Source of the DNA: Actinomyces lilanjuaniae
GTDB taxonomy: Bacteria; Actinomycetota; Actinomycetes; Actinomycetales; Actinomycetaceae
Length of the DNA stretch: 64,000 nucleotides
Direction of reading: 5' to 3'
NCBI RefSeq assembly: GCF_003606385.1
Contig: NZ_CP032514.1
Span: 2,960,913-3,024,912 of the forward strand
Shown: positions 9,255-18,495 of the stretch, in pieces
Layout of the letters: each line of letters starts with the position of its first letter
Position numbering within the stretch: the first letter of the stretch is position 1
Position numbers and translations under genes: made by a program
The notes under the pieces: model-generated
Told to the model about the DNA's origin: nothing
What the model saw: the letters and a program-made list of their open reading frames with translations, nothing else
Database searches by the model: none

Positions 9255-10088
9255 CTACCCGAGGACCTGCCCCAGCAGCCCGGCCCGCTCCGCCAGGACG
9301 GCGAGCTGGACACGGTTGCTGGCGCCCATCCGCTCCTGGGCGCTGCGCAGGTGGGTCTTGACCGTGGAGGCGGAGACGTAGAGCCGGGCCGCGATCTGCT
9401 CGGTGGTCAGGCCCTCCGCAGCCGCCTGGACCACCTCACGCTCCCGGTCAGTCAGCCTGGCCCCGCCCTCACCGGACGGCACGGTCCCCCCAGACCACGA
9501 CAGCCGAGTGCGGGGCGCCCCGGCACCCGCCTGCCCGGTACCAGGCAGCCCGGCGCAGGGGCTCCCGGCCTCCGCCAGGCTCCCAGGCCCGGCAGCGGCC
9601 CTGCCTACCCCGCCTGAGGCCACCGCCTGCCCCCGGGAGCGCACGTGTGCCAGGAGCGTGCGCATGGCCCCGGGCGACAGGGGGCTGTCTCCAGCCACGA
9701 CCCGTCGCAGGCCGGGCACCAGCTCCTTGGGGGCAGAGACCTTGAGCAGGTAGCCCTCGGCCCCGGCCTCGATGGCACGCACCACCGCGTCGTCCACGTC
9801 CCACGTGGTCAGGGCAACCACGTGGGGGTGGCCCGCGGCCGCACAGATGCGCCGGGTGGCCTCGATACCGTCCATGACCGGCATCCCCAGGTCCATGAGC
9901 ACCACGTCTGCGCGGTGGTGGGCGACGGCATGGACCGCCTCCTGACCGTCGTCGGCCTGCGCCACGACCTCAAACTCCTCCCGGGGGCGCAGGAGAGGCA
10001 GGATGGCCGATCGGGTCAGCGGGTCGTCGTCAACGACGATGATCCGGACAGGCCCCGAGGTGGTCGCACCGGGCTCCGTTGTGTGCAC
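9255..10088 (-). CDS. NarL/LuxR-family response regulator
   Basis: This 277-residue protein has a receiver domain with acidic DDD (20-22), phospho-acceptor Asp66 in MDLGMP, a conserved Thr pair (94-95) and Lys116. The C-terminal LuxR helix-turn-helix starts at LTDREREV near 212. The Gly/Ala/Pro-rich linker of about 58 residues (152-210) is much longer than the usual 15-20. It starts with GTG 41 bases downstream of the histidine kinase gene, so the two form a two-component operon. Targets are unknown; the divergent DUF4352 gene beyond the kinase is a candidate. Confidence 0.92.
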   Translation of the reverse strand: MHTTEPGATTSGPVRIIVVDDDPLTRSAILPLLRPREEFEVVAQADDGQEAVHAVAHHRADVVLMDLGMPVMDGIEATRRICAAAGHPHVVALTTWDVDDAVVRAIEAGAEGYLLKVSAPKELVPGLRRVVAGDSPLSPGAMRTLLAHVRSRGQAVASGGVGRAAAGPGSLAEAGSPCAGLPGTGQAGAGAPRTRLSWSGGTVPSGEGGARLTDREREVVQAAAEGLTTEQIAARLYVSASTVKTHLRSAQERMGASNRVQLAVLAERAGLLGQVLG

Positions 10089-10129
10089 CTGCCCAGTCTA
10101 CGTACCAGCAAGGCAGCCCGCACCCATTC

Positions 10130-11788
10130 TCACGTCGGGGCGGGCCGCCACGGCAGGTGGCTGCGCACCACAAAGCTGCCCTGGCCGTCCGGACCGGCCT
10201 GGAAAGTGCCCCCGCAGATCTCGGCACGCTTGGCCATCCCGCGCAGCCCCGTCCCGCTGCCTGCGCCCGCACCCGTTCCCCGTGCCCCGCCCACAGCCTC
10301 AGCCTCCCCTGCAGCCTCACCGACTGCCTGCGCCCCGACGTCCACCGCGTTGGAGCAGGTGATGTCAATGCCAGTGGTCGGCCCTCCCTCCACCCGCAGC
10401 CTCACGGTGCGCCCCGGGGCGTGCCTGCGGGCGTTGGTCAGGCACTCCTGCACGATCCGGTAGACGGCCCGGGACAAGACGTCGTCGGCCTGGTCAGCGC
10501 GGTCAAGGAAGATCGAGGAGGTGACAGGCTGCCGGGCAGCCAGGACGTCGTCCACCATGCCAGCCAGGTCCGCCAGGCGCGGCGCAGGCTCGGCAGCGCC
10601 CACAGGCTCACGCAGCACCGTCAGGAGCGAGCGCAGGTCCCGCATAGCGGTCTCCGCCTCCTCACGGACCAGTCGGGCCGCCTCCCGCGCGTGGTCCGTG
10701 GGCACGTCCTGGTCCGGACCCACGGCCCGGGCCAGGACGTCCGCCTCCTGCGAGCCACCCGCCCCCACCTGGCCGTCGGCCTCCTCCTGCGGCTCACTGG
10801 GCTGGGCTGCGGCCTCAAGGACTGCGGCGTGCAGGGCGAGCAGGGACAGGCGGTGCCCCAGCCCGTCGTGCACCTCCCGGGCCACGCGCTCCCGCTCCTC
10901 CTGCAGGTCCACGCGCTCAGCCAGGTGGGTAGAGACCCTGGCCTGCTCCTGGGCGGTGCGCGCGGCCTGGGCGGAGGCGGCAGCGGCGGCCCGGGCGCGC
11001 TGGCGGGCACTCCGCTCGCCGTCGCGGGCGCGCAGCAACAGCCCGGTGACCACGGGCAGGGCCATGACGAGCAGGGTCAGGGCGGGGGCGGTGCTCCCGT
11101 GGAGGGTTCCCACACCGTTGCTCTGGTCAAAGGCCAAGATCCCCACCACGGAGTTGCCGGTGACTGCCTGCACCGTGTCGCGGCCGATGGCCCGCCAGGT
11201 CCCGGCACCCAGCACGAGGCCGACCACCCAGGGAGCCGGGTCGCGCACGGAGCCGGCCCGCCGTACGACGGTGGTCATGGCGACCAGCCCTACCGTCGTA
11301 TCCAACCCGGTGAGCAGGCCAGCGACAGAGGAGACCACGGTGACGGCGACGGGCCACCTGTGACGCGCGAACAAGGCCGCCAGGAGCACCAGGGCGAGGC
11401 CTATGAGCCCCAGGCCGGGCAGTGCCCGCATCGGGCGGCCAGTGAGCACCTCCTCGTGGGACATGATGGATCCCAGGCTTATCAGGCTGGCGAACAAGCA
11501 CAGGAGGAGCAGCCCGGTCTCCCGCGCCACCCTGCCCACGACGGCTGCGAGCCGAGGCCGGGGGGCCGGGGCAGGGAGGTGGTAGGCGGGGTAGGGGGAC
11601 CCTGCCAGCGCACCCGTACCAGGGGCAGCCGCACAGGGCGGGGCCGTCGCAGAAGCATCGGGGATCGGGTAGGCAGGCGGGGCTGCCGGGACCGGGTAGG
11701 CAGGCACACCCGCCCGGGCCGGGTAGGCAGGTGCACTCCCCTGGAGGGGGTAGGCGCCGTGCCCGGGGATGAAGCCGGGTGAGGTCAT
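10130..11788 (-). CDS. Sensor histidine kinase (HisKA_3 / NarX-DesK type)
   Basis: This protein has about 552 residues if it starts at the ATG at 11788 (MTSPGFIPG). The N-terminus is proline/tyrosine-rich with repeated PAYP units. A membrane region with several hydrophobic spans (about 90-260) and a coiled-coil segment follow. The dimerisation box REVHDGLGHRLSLL carries phospho-acceptor His307. The C-terminal HATPase domain retains LRGMAKRAEICGG. It pairs with the NarL-type regulator immediately downstream. The frame is open to 11890, but the extension has no family character. No extracytoplasmic sensor domain is evident, so the signal may be sensed in or near the membrane. Confidence 0.9.
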   Translation of the reverse strand: MTSPGFIPGHGAYPLQGSAPAYPARAGVPAYPVPAAPPAYPIPDASATAPPCAAAPGTGALAGSPYPAYHLPAPAPRPRLAAVVGRVARETGLLLLCLFASLISLGSIMSHEEVLTGRPMRALPGLGLIGLALVLLAALFARHRWPVAVTVVSSVAGLLTGLDTTVGLVAMTTVVRRAGSVRDPAPWVVGLVLGAGTWRAIGRDTVQAVTGNSVVGILAFDQSNGVGTLHGSTAPALTLLVMALPVVTGLLLRARDGERSARQRARAAAAASAQAARTAQEQARVSTHLAERVDLQEERERVAREVHDGLGHRLSLLALHAAVLEAAAQPSEPQEEADGQVGAGGSQEADVLARAVGPDQDVPTDHAREAARLVREEAETAMRDLRSLLTVLREPVGAAEPAPRLADLAGMVDDVLAARQPVTSSIFLDRADQADDVLSRAVYRIVQECLTNARRHAPGRTVRLRVEGGPTTGIDITCSNAVDVGAQAVGEAAGEAEAVGGARGTGAGAGSGTGLRGMAKRAEICGGTFQAGPDGQGSFVVRSHLPWRPAPT

Positions 11789-12138
11789 GCGGACACTGTA
11801 GAGCCTGCACCGGCCGCCGACCTCCACCGATGAGGCAGCCACCTGGCCACGGACCTGTCGGCAGGACGACCCGCACGGGGCTGCCCACAAGGCTGACTGC
11901 GGCGGCAGGCGTGGGCATCCAGAAGCCCTGTCCGAACAGACAGCTGCTCAGACCGATCGGTCGATGTGGCCGCACGCCCCTGCGGCGCAGCCTTGACCCT
12001 GTCATCAACCAGCGCTGGACGCCACCGCCCCGGGCAGCCTGCCGCCAGACAGCAAGGCCCTTACCGGTCCCGGGCGCACCTCTGCTGGAGCAGACATGAC
12101 GCAGACCTGGCACAGATCCTGACAGGAAGGACCCGACC
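11789..12138. other. Divergent intergenic region between the histidine kinase and DUF4352 genes
   Basis: This stretch holds promoters for two divergent units. A Shine-Dalgarno GGAAGGA lies just before the DUF4352 ATG. No gene, repeat or clear operator is visible. A site for the partner response regulator is plausible here but none can be identified by eye. Confidence 0.35.
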
Positions 12139-12903
12139 ATGACCACCACACCTGGCACACCGCCTCAGCCCACACCGCCCCAGCCCTCCGCTCCCTACCC
12201 CGGACCTGGGGGACAGGTGCCTCCCGTCCCCGTGCCCGACGCTCCTGTGCCCTCTGGACCCAAGCGCTCGTGGTTCGCCAGGCACAAGGTCCTCACCGGC
12301 CTGGGCGCCCTCGTCCTCGTGTCCGCCCTGGCCTCCGCCCTCGGTGGGGGTGAGGGCTCCTCCGCAGGCGCGACCACGGCACCCAGCGCAGCAGCCGACG
12401 CAGCCGAGACGGACCAGGCCGCCGCAGGCTCTGGGGACAGCGCCGACACCGCGCAGGCTCCTGCCGAGGGCAGCCAGCCCGAGGACAGCCAGCCGCCGTC
12501 GGGTCTCACCTTCCCCGGCATGGCCGACGACGACATCGTCGGTCGCACGGGCGACACCCTGACAAGCAAGGACGTGAGCATCACCACCACACCGGTGACC
12601 GCCGGGGACGCCACCCTCGGGCCGACGGCCTGCACCACGGTTACCGTCGTCAACGGCTCCACGGACCCGGTGGACGTCAACGCCTTCGACTTCACGCTTT
12701 TGAACCCCGAGGGCGCCATCACCGACCCGGGCTTCAGCGGAACGGACACCCACCTGACCTCCAGCACCCTGGTCCCGCAGGGGAGCGTCAGCGGTGACGT
12801 GTGCTTCGACGTCGATATCTCCGCAGGCGGCCAGTACGTGGTCATCTACGACCCGGTCCTGACCCTGTTCACCGACCGCGCCGCCTGGGTCAACGAGCTC
12901 TGA
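12139..12903 (+). CDS. DUF4352 domain membrane-anchored surface protein
   Basis: The product has 254 residues. A proline-rich cytoplasmic head of about 48 residues precedes one hydrophobic segment ([20 protein letters not shown], about 51-70). An Ala/Gln/Ser-rich linker follows, then a beta-rich domain (about 130-254) with DVSITTTPV, TACTTVTVVNGS, DVNAFDFTLLNPEG and GSVSGDVCFDV. This pattern matches DUF4352, an immunoglobulin-like domain in Gram-positive surface and lipoproteins. Two Cys residues (near 164 and 222) could form a disulfide. It has a good ribosome binding site and is divergent from the two-component system. Function is unknown. Confidence 0.78.
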   Translation: MTTTPGTPPQPTPPQPSAPYPGPGGQVPPVPVPDAPVPSGPKRSWFARHKVLTGLGALVLVSALASALGGGEGSSAGATTAPSAAADAAETDQAAAGSGDSADTAQAPAEGSQPEDSQPPSGLTFPGMADDDIVGRTGDTLTSKDVSITTTPVTAGDATLGPTACTTVTVVNGSTDPVDVNAFDFTLLNPEGAITDPGFSGTDTHLTSSTLVPQGSVSGDVCFDVDISAGGQYVVIYDPVLTLFTDRAAWVNEL

Positions 12904-12931
12904 GCAGGCCGCGCGCGGCGGCGCCGACCCG

Positions 12932-12991
12932 GCCGTCAGCCAGTACCACCAGGAGTACCGCAGCACCACCAGGAGTACCGTGGCTGACGGC
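12932..12991. terminator. Inverted repeat enclosing a 20-bp tandem repeat between convergent genes
   Basis: An 11-base arm (12932-12942, GCCGTCAGCCA) pairs perfectly with 12981-12991. The loop is two tandem 20-base units (12941-12960 and 12961-12980) differing at one base. It lies between convergent genes that end at 12903 and 12999, so it may work as a bidirectional terminator, although no T-run is present. Confidence 0.45.
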
Positions 12992-12998
12992 TGGGCGC

Positions 12999-14543
12999 TC
13001 AGCCCACAGGCTGTGAGGCCGGGGCGGGACCGGTCTCGGCACCAGGACCAGAGTCAGTGCCGACGTCGGGACCTGGGGCCTGGCCGCGCACCGTCATGAC
13101 CACCCAGTAGCACAGGGCGCCCAGGGGCGCGGCAATGAACCAGGAGAACGGGGCCAGTACCTGGCACAGGCGCAGTGGCAGCAGCGCGATGCACAACGCA
13201 GCCACCGCTGCGGGGACGAAGGCCGCCAGCGCGTTCAGGTTGACCCCGCGCTGGTAGTAGTAGCGCCCGTTCCTAGCCGGGGAGTACAGATCATGCAGGT
13301 CCACCCGGGAGCGCTTGTAGTAGAAGTAGTCGATGACCAGGATCCCGAAGAACGGCCCCAGCAGTGCCCCCAGCGACCCCAGGAAGTAGGTGATGGCCAC
13401 AGGGCTTCCGTACAGGTTCCACGGGGTGACAGCGATCGAGGCGAGGACCGCGACGATCCCGCCCACGCGGAACGACAGCCTCCGCGGGCTCACGTTGGAC
13501 AGGTCGAAGGCCGCCGAGACAAAGTTGGCGACAATGTTGACACCGATGGTGGCCACGATAAACCCCAGGCTCACCACGTAGAACACCAGGTCGTTGTCGA
13601 TACGCGACAGCAGGTCGCCCGGGTCGTGGAACGCCTCGCCGTAGACCTTGATGGCCGCGGCCGAGCACAGCACCGAGGTCATGGCGAAGGCGGTCCAGTT
13701 CAGAGGCAGCCCCAGCACGTTGCCCAGCACCATGGAGCGGGCGCTGGGCGCGTAGCGGGCGAAGTCAGAGAAGTTCAGCATCAGGGTGGCCAGGGTTCCC
13801 ACCGTCAGCCCCACGGCTACCATGACCTGGTACACCTGGTAGCCGATTCCGGGCGTGCGGCCCTCGGCGTTGGCCGTCCAGTCGAACTCCCACCCCGCCT
13901 GCCACAGCATCCAGGCACCCAGGCCGATCATGATCACCCAGATGACCGGCCCGGCCAGTCCCTGGAAGTGACGCACGGCGTCCATGCCGCGCCACACGAT
14001 GACCAGCTGGACAGCGGACAGGACAAGGAAGGCCACCCACCCTGAGACACGCAGCCCCAGGACGGGGGCGTCCAGCTCCCCCACGAGGGGCAGCACCCGT
14101 ATCATCAACAGCTCCAGGGAGACCGAGGCCAGGTAGGTCTGGATCCCGTACCAGGCGATCGCCACGATCCCGCGGATCACGGCCGGGAAGTTGGCACCCC
14201 ACACGCCCCAGGTCACCCGGGATATCACCGGGTAGGGGGCTCCCGTCTCGTAACCCATGAGCCCGGAGACGCAGCACGCCACGAAGATGATCAGCGTGGC
14301 GAGGAGCACGCCGATGACGATGCCCAGCGGCGTCATCCCCGTCAGCGTCCCCGTCCCGATGAACAGGGCGGCGGCGAAGGTGTAGTTCGAGGCGTTGTGC
14401 GCGTCGTTCATCCACAGGGAGAACAGGGCGTAGCCGCCCCAGGTGCGCTCCTGCGCCGTCGCCGGGGCGAGGTCGTCGTTGAACAGCCGCCCGTCCGTGT
14501 CACCACGACGCAGCTCGTCGCGGTCGACCTCCACAGCTTCCAT
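12999..14543 (-). CDS. NCS1-family nucleobase/hydantoin/allantoin permease (downstream copy)
   Basis: This 514-residue protein with about 12 hydrophobic spans is a nucleobase:cation symporter-1. Family hallmarks include RLFNDDLAP followed by WGGYALFSLWMNDAHNASNYTFAAALF, and ITYFLGSLGALLGPFFGILVIDYF. NCS1 proteins such as Mhp1 and PucI carry hydantoins, allantoin, uracil or cytosine. It is the last gene of the ureide/glyoxylate operon, 15 bases after gcl. It resembles the second permease at 22704-24206 in layout but is clearly divergent, so the two may take different substrates. The substrate cannot be assigned from sequence. Confidence 0.9.
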   Translation of the reverse strand: MEAVEVDRDELRRGDTDGRLFNDDLAPATAQERTWGGYALFSLWMNDAHNASNYTFAAALFIGTGTLTGMTPLGIVIGVLLATLIIFVACCVSGLMGYETGAPYPVISRVTWGVWGANFPAVIRGIVAIAWYGIQTYLASVSLELLMIRVLPLVGELDAPVLGLRVSGWVAFLVLSAVQLVIVWRGMDAVRHFQGLAGPVIWVIMIGLGAWMLWQAGWEFDWTANAEGRTPGIGYQVYQVMVAVGLTVGTLATLMLNFSDFARYAPSARSMVLGNVLGLPLNWTAFAMTSVLCSAAAIKVYGEAFHDPGDLLSRIDNDLVFYVVSLGFIVATIGVNIVANFVSAAFDLSNVSPRRLSFRVGGIVAVLASIAVTPWNLYGSPVAITYFLGSLGALLGPFFGILVIDYFYYKRSRVDLHDLYSPARNGRYYYQRGVNLNALAAFVPAAVAALCIALLPLRLCQVLAPFSWFIAAPLGALCYWVVMTVRGQAPGPDVGTDSGPGAETGPAPASQPVG

Positions 14544-14557
14544 GGCTGACCCTCTCC

Positions 14558-16357
14558 TCAGGTCTGGGACACCGCGCCCGGCTCCGGGCCCAGGGCCACG
14601 GCCAGGGGGGCGTCAGCAGCAGGGTCGTGCGCCAGCGGCTCGAACTCGTTGACGGCGTCCAGGGAGGTCCCCATCGAGACGTTGGTGACACGCTCCAGGA
14701 CCGCCTCAACCACCACCGGCACCTGGTCACGCAGCGCGGTCTGGCGCGCGCTGGACAGCGCCTGTGCCAGCTCCTCGGGCGTGTGCGCCCGCACGGCCCG
14801 GCACCCCAGCGCCTCCACCACGCCCACGTGGTCCACCCCGTAGCCCCGGGTCTGGGGGGCGTTGATATTGACGAAGGACAGCTGGACCTGGTAGTCCATG
14901 TCAAAAGCGCGTTGCGCCTGCCGGATCAGGCCCAGGTAGGCATTGTTGACTACCACGTGCACGTAGGGGATCTGGAGCTGGGCGGCCACCGCCAGCTCCT
15001 CAATGAGGAACTGGAAGTCGTAGTCCCCGGACAGCGCCACCACCGGGGTACTCGGGTCCGCTACGCTGGCGCCGATCGCCGCCGGAAGCGTCCACCCCAG
15101 TGGTGACGCCTGGCTGGCGTTGACCCAGTGCCGGGGGCGGTAGACGTGCAGCATCTGGGCCGCGGCAATCTGGGACAGGCCGATCGTGGTGACGTAGCGG
15201 GTCTCGGGCCCGAAGGCCCGGCACATCTCCTCATAGACCCGCTGGGGCTTCATGGGCACCTCGTCAAAGTGGGTCCTGCGCAGCAGGGTGCGCTTGCGCT
15301 CCTGGCACTCCTGCACCCAGGAGCCGTAGCGCTCCAGCGGGGCAGAGTAGCGCTGACGAGCCGCCTGGAGCAGGGTGCGCAGGGCGGCGCCCGCGTCGCT
15401 GACGGACCAGAAGTCGGGTGGGAAGACCCGCCCGACCTGCGTGGGCTCGATGTCCACGTGGACGAACCGGCGCTGTCCCCGGTAGGTGTCCAGGTCTCCC
15501 GTGTGACGGCTCGCCCAGCGGTTGCCGATCCCGATCACCAGGTCGGACTCCAGGAAGGTCGCGTTGGCGTAGCGCTGGGAGGTCTGGATACCTACCAGGC
15601 CCTGGGCCAGCCGGTGGTCGTCAGGGACGGCTCCCCACCCCATGAGGGTGGAGACCACCGGAACACCCAGGTACTCCGCCAGGGCAACCATGTCGTCGGC
15701 GGCCTCGGCGCTGATCACCCCTCCGCCACAGATAAGCAGCGGGTGCCTGGAGGCGTCGAGCATGTCGAGGATCCGCTCTGCCTGGTAGGCGGACATGGCG
15801 GGACGCTCCACCGGAAGCGGCTGGTAGGCGTCGATGTCGAACTCGATCACGGTGACCTGAACGTCAAGGGGCAGGTCGACAAGGACGGGACCCGGACGGC
15901 CAGAGCGCATGAGCTGGAAAGCCTTGGCCATGGTCCCGGGAACCTGGGCGGCCTCCAGGACGGTGACCGCCATCTTGGTGACCGGCGCGGCAACCGCAGC
16001 AATGTCGACAGCCTGGAACTCCTCCTTGTGCAGCATGGGGACGGCAGCCTGGCCGGTCAGGCACAGGATGGGCACGGAGTCCGCCGACGCGGAGTACATC
16101 CCGGTGACCATGTCGGTCCCCCCGGGACCGGAGGTGCCGATGCACACCCCGATACGACCTCCCCCCACACGGGAGAACCCCTCGGCCATGTGGGAGGCGG
16201 CCTCCACGTGGCGGGCCAGGACGTGGCGGATGCCCCCGTGCGCCCTCATGGCCGAGTACAGCGGGTTGATGGCAGCGCCTGGAACCCCGAAGGCCTGGGT
16301 GGCCCCCTCCTTGGCCAGGATGAGGGCGATGGCGTCCACTGCTCGCATTCGTGTCAT
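14558..16357 (-). CDS. gcl: Glyoxylate carboligase (tartronate-semialdehyde synthase)
   Basis: This 599-residue ThDP enzyme condenses two glyoxylates to tartronate semialdehyde plus CO2. The N-terminus [18 protein letters not shown] and the [13 protein letters not shown] segment match E. coli Gcl, with Val in place of the usual ThDP-activating Glu, the family's known peculiarity. The ThDP/metal-binding part [17 protein letters not shown] and [20 protein letters not shown] is also Gcl-specific. It starts at ATG 16357 after AGGAAGGAG. The same frame is open through the preceding gene only because that gene is frameshifted. Gcl is the strongest sign that the operon produces glyoxylate. Confidence 0.96.
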   Translation of the reverse strand: MTRMRAVDAIALILAKEGATQAFGVPGAAINPLYSAMRAHGGIRHVLARHVEAASHMAEGFSRVGGGRIGVCIGTSGPGGTDMVTGMYSASADSVPILCLTGQAAVPMLHKEEFQAVDIAAVAAPVTKMAVTVLEAAQVPGTMAKAFQLMRSGRPGPVLVDLPLDVQVTVIEFDIDAYQPLPVERPAMSAYQAERILDMLDASRHPLLICGGGVISAEAADDMVALAEYLGVPVVSTLMGWGAVPDDHRLAQGLVGIQTSQRYANATFLESDLVIGIGNRWASRHTGDLDTYRGQRRFVHVDIEPTQVGRVFPPDFWSVSDAGAALRTLLQAARQRYSAPLERYGSWVQECQERKRTLLRRTHFDEVPMKPQRVYEEMCRAFGPETRYVTTIGLSQIAAAQMLHVYRPRHWVNASQASPLGWTLPAAIGASVADPSTPVVALSGDYDFQFLIEELAVAAQLQIPYVHVVVNNAYLGLIRQAQRAFDMDYQVQLSFVNINAPQTRGYGVDHVGVVEALGCRAVRAHTPEELAQALSSARQTALRDQVPVVVEAVLERVTNVSMGTSLDAVNEFEPLAHDPAADAPLAVALGPEPGAVSQT

Positions 16358-16388
16358 GTCTTGCGCTCCTTCCTGTTCACGGCACTGC

Positions 16389-17317
16389 TCACAGCGTGCG
16401 CCAGGCCTCGCGCAGCACCCGCTTGGCGTCAGCGACCACGGCGCGCGAGCGCTGCGCGCCCAGGGGCTGGACCTCGAAGGCGACGACAGCGCGCTCAGGG
16501 GCGTCCTCACGCAGGTAGCCGATGTCCAGCAGGCAGCGCAGGAACTCCCGCACCTCGGGGACACCACTCTCACCCTTGGGGTGGCCGAAGTAGGGGTGCA
16601 GGTCCCCGTAGGCGGGGTCGTCCAGGTCGCGGATGACGCAGGTGCCGATGTGGGCGTGGTTGATGAAGTCCCGAGTGGCGGACAGGGCCTGGCGCGGTGT
16701 CTCCCCCTGCATCGGCAGGTGGGAGAGGTCCACCATGAGGCCGAAGTCCGGACAGCCTTGCGCACCTCGTAGGCGACCTCGCAGGCCAGCCGGTTGGTGC
16801 CCACCAGGGCGCACTTGTCCGTGGAGTCGTCAAAGGTCTCCAGGGACAGTACCAGCCCCCCGTCTCCCTGGGACCTGGCGTAGCGGCCGACCTGGACGAC
16901 GGAGTCGACCAGTAGCGCCAGGGCCTCGTCGCGGCGCTGCGCCGGCCTGGGTCCGGAGAGGAACCCGATCTTGCGCGCCCCCACCTCGTAGGCCTGGTCC
17001 ACGGCTGCCTTCATGGCCGCCACGGCCTGGGCGCGCTGGTCCTCGTCAAAGGAGTTGAGGTCGTACCCGCCCTTGAGGAGCCAGGGCTGGGCACCGAACC
17101 CGACGTCCACGCCGGAGGTGCGCAGCAGACCCGTGACGGCGTCGCGCTCCTTCTGGTCATTGATGCGGGTGATCTCGATCTCCTCAAAGAAGTCGTCCTC
17201 GACGACCTCGGCGACGGAGGCGGCTACGGGCTGGTCCCCGCCCGCGGCAAAGGGGTAGGCCATGAAGTGGACGATCCCGACCTTCATGTAGTCGTGCAGC
17301 GACTCCTTCACGATCAT
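16389..17317 (-). pseudogene. Xylose-isomerase-like TIM-barrel protein (putative hydroxypyruvate isomerase role), frameshifted
   Basis: It starts at 17317 ([14 protein letters not shown], with AGAGGTG before the ATG) and matches sugar-phosphate isomerase/epimerase TIM barrels. Likely metal ligands are Glu in VLSLETFDD, Asp in MVDLSHLP, His in [11 protein letters not shown] and Glu in VVAFEVQP. The frame breaks near 16748-16751: GTC CGG ACT should read GTC CGG GAC, and one extra G rejoins AYEVRKAV to [12 protein letters not shown] and the end at 16389. A repaired protein would have about 309 residues, longer than canonical Hyi (about 258). Being next to gcl suggests tartronate semialdehyde isomerisation, but the family is broad and the reaction is unproven. 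Confidence 0.75.
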
Positions 17318-17469
17318 GCACCTCTTTTCCGTGTCTCTTTCCCTGTTTTCTCTTCTGTCTTCCTGTCTGGCCTGCTGCCTGACCGCGCTGCGCGCAGGAA
17401 GCAGGCTGTGGCGGCACCCCGTCGTGCCCGGGACCTGGGACGCCTGGTCTCGACCGGGCGTGCCAGGTC

Positions 17470-18495
17470 CTAGCCGCTGCGACGCCCCACCGCCCTGAGC
17501 GCCGCCTGGGCAATGTCCCGAGCCCGCAGGCCGAAGTAGTCAAAGAGCTCGTCCATGGTCCCGGACAGGCCGAAGACGTCACGGGTACCGACCCTCTCCA
17601 TGGGGACTGGACGGTTCTCCACCACCAGCTCGGCAACGGCAGAGCCCAGGCCACCGATCACGGAGTGCTCCTCCGCTGTGACCACGCACCCGGTCCGCTC
17701 CACAGAGTCGAGCAGGGTCTGGGCGTCCAGGGGCTTGACGGTGTGGACGTGGAGGACCTCGGCCTCGACCCCCTGGGCGTGGAGCCGACGGGCGGCTCCC
17801 AGCACCTCGCTGAGCATGCAGCCTGTCGAGACCAGGGTGACGTCGCAGCCCTCGCGCAGGCGCAGAGCCCTGCCGATGTCAAAGGGGGTGTCCTCCCGGG
17901 TGACCACGTCCACCGCCAGCTTGGCGACCCGCAGGTAGACAGGCCCGTCCAGCTCGTAGGCTGCAGCCACGGCCTTGCGCGTCTCGACCGCGTCGCACGG
18001 ACAGACCACCGTCATCTCCGGCAGGGAGCGCATGAGGCTGACATCCTCCAGGGGCAGGTGGGTCGCGCCCTCCTGCGCCGCACTAGTGCCCGCGTTGTGC
18101 CCCACGATCTTGACGTTGCGCCCGGAGTAGGCCACGCTCACGCGGATCTGGTCGAAGCCGCGGCCGGTGAGGAAGTTGGCGTAGGCGTTGGCGAAGGGCA
18201 CCTTGCCCAGCAGCGAGAGCCCGGCAGCGGTTCCCACGATGTCGCACTCGGCGATTCCGATGTTGAGGAAGCGGTCGGGAAAGGCCTCCTGGAACCTGCT
18301 GGTGTAGCTGGCCTTGGAGCAGTCGCCGTCCAGGACGAACACCTCCTCGTGGCGACTACCGACATCCAGCAGACCCTGCGCGTACCCGTCTCGGGGCTCT
18401 CTGCGGGGCGCACGCTCCTGCGGCTCCTCCTGCTGCCCGCCCGGGGGACCCTGGGCACTGTCCTGGGGCTCCATCTGCGTTCCTGCGGGTGTCAT
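17470..18495 (-). CDS. Transketolase, C-terminal subunit (split type)
   Basis: The product has 341 residues: a variable Gln/Pro-rich head of about 35, then the pyrimidine-binding and C-terminal transketolase domains. Visible motifs are [34 protein letters not shown] (the ThDP-activating Glu) and [28 protein letters not shown]. It overlaps the N-terminal subunit gene by ATGA, so the two are translationally coupled and form one heteromeric ThDP enzyme moving C2 ketol units. It sits inside the glyoxylate/ureide operon rather than with pentose phosphate genes, which suggests hydroxypyruvate as a donor. Confidence 0.92.
   Translation of the reverse strand: MTPAGTQMEPQDSAQGPPGGQQEEPQERAPRREPRDGYAQGLLDVGSRHEEVFVLDGDCSKASYTSRFQEAFPDRFLNIGIAECDIVGTAAGLSLLGKVPFANAYANFLTGRGFDQIRVSVAYSGRNVKIVGHNAGTSAAQEGATHLPLEDVSLMRSLPEMTVVCPCDAVETRKAVAAAYELDGPVYLRVAKLAVDVVTREDTPFDIGRALRLREGCDVTLVSTGCMLSEVLGAARRLHAQGVEAEVLHVHTVKPLDAQTLLDSVERTGCVVTAEEHSVIGGLGSAVAELVVENRPVPMERVGTRDVFGLSGTMDELFDYFGLRARDIAQAALRAVGRRSG

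Noticed and set aside
10079..11782. A 567-codon frame antisense to the histidine kinase
   Set aside because: Shadow of the kinase gene; no motif and typical GC-frame composition.
15128..16636. A 502-codon frame antisense to gcl
   Set aside because: Low-complexity Gly/Val/His-rich product with no family character; gcl on the other strand is unambiguous.
14558..17317. A single 919-residue isomerase-Gcl fusion protein
   Set aside because: The middle part (about residues 190-320) is out-of-frame Thr/Ser/Pro-rich sequence; a one-base frameshift in the first gene plus the normal gcl start at 16357 explains it.
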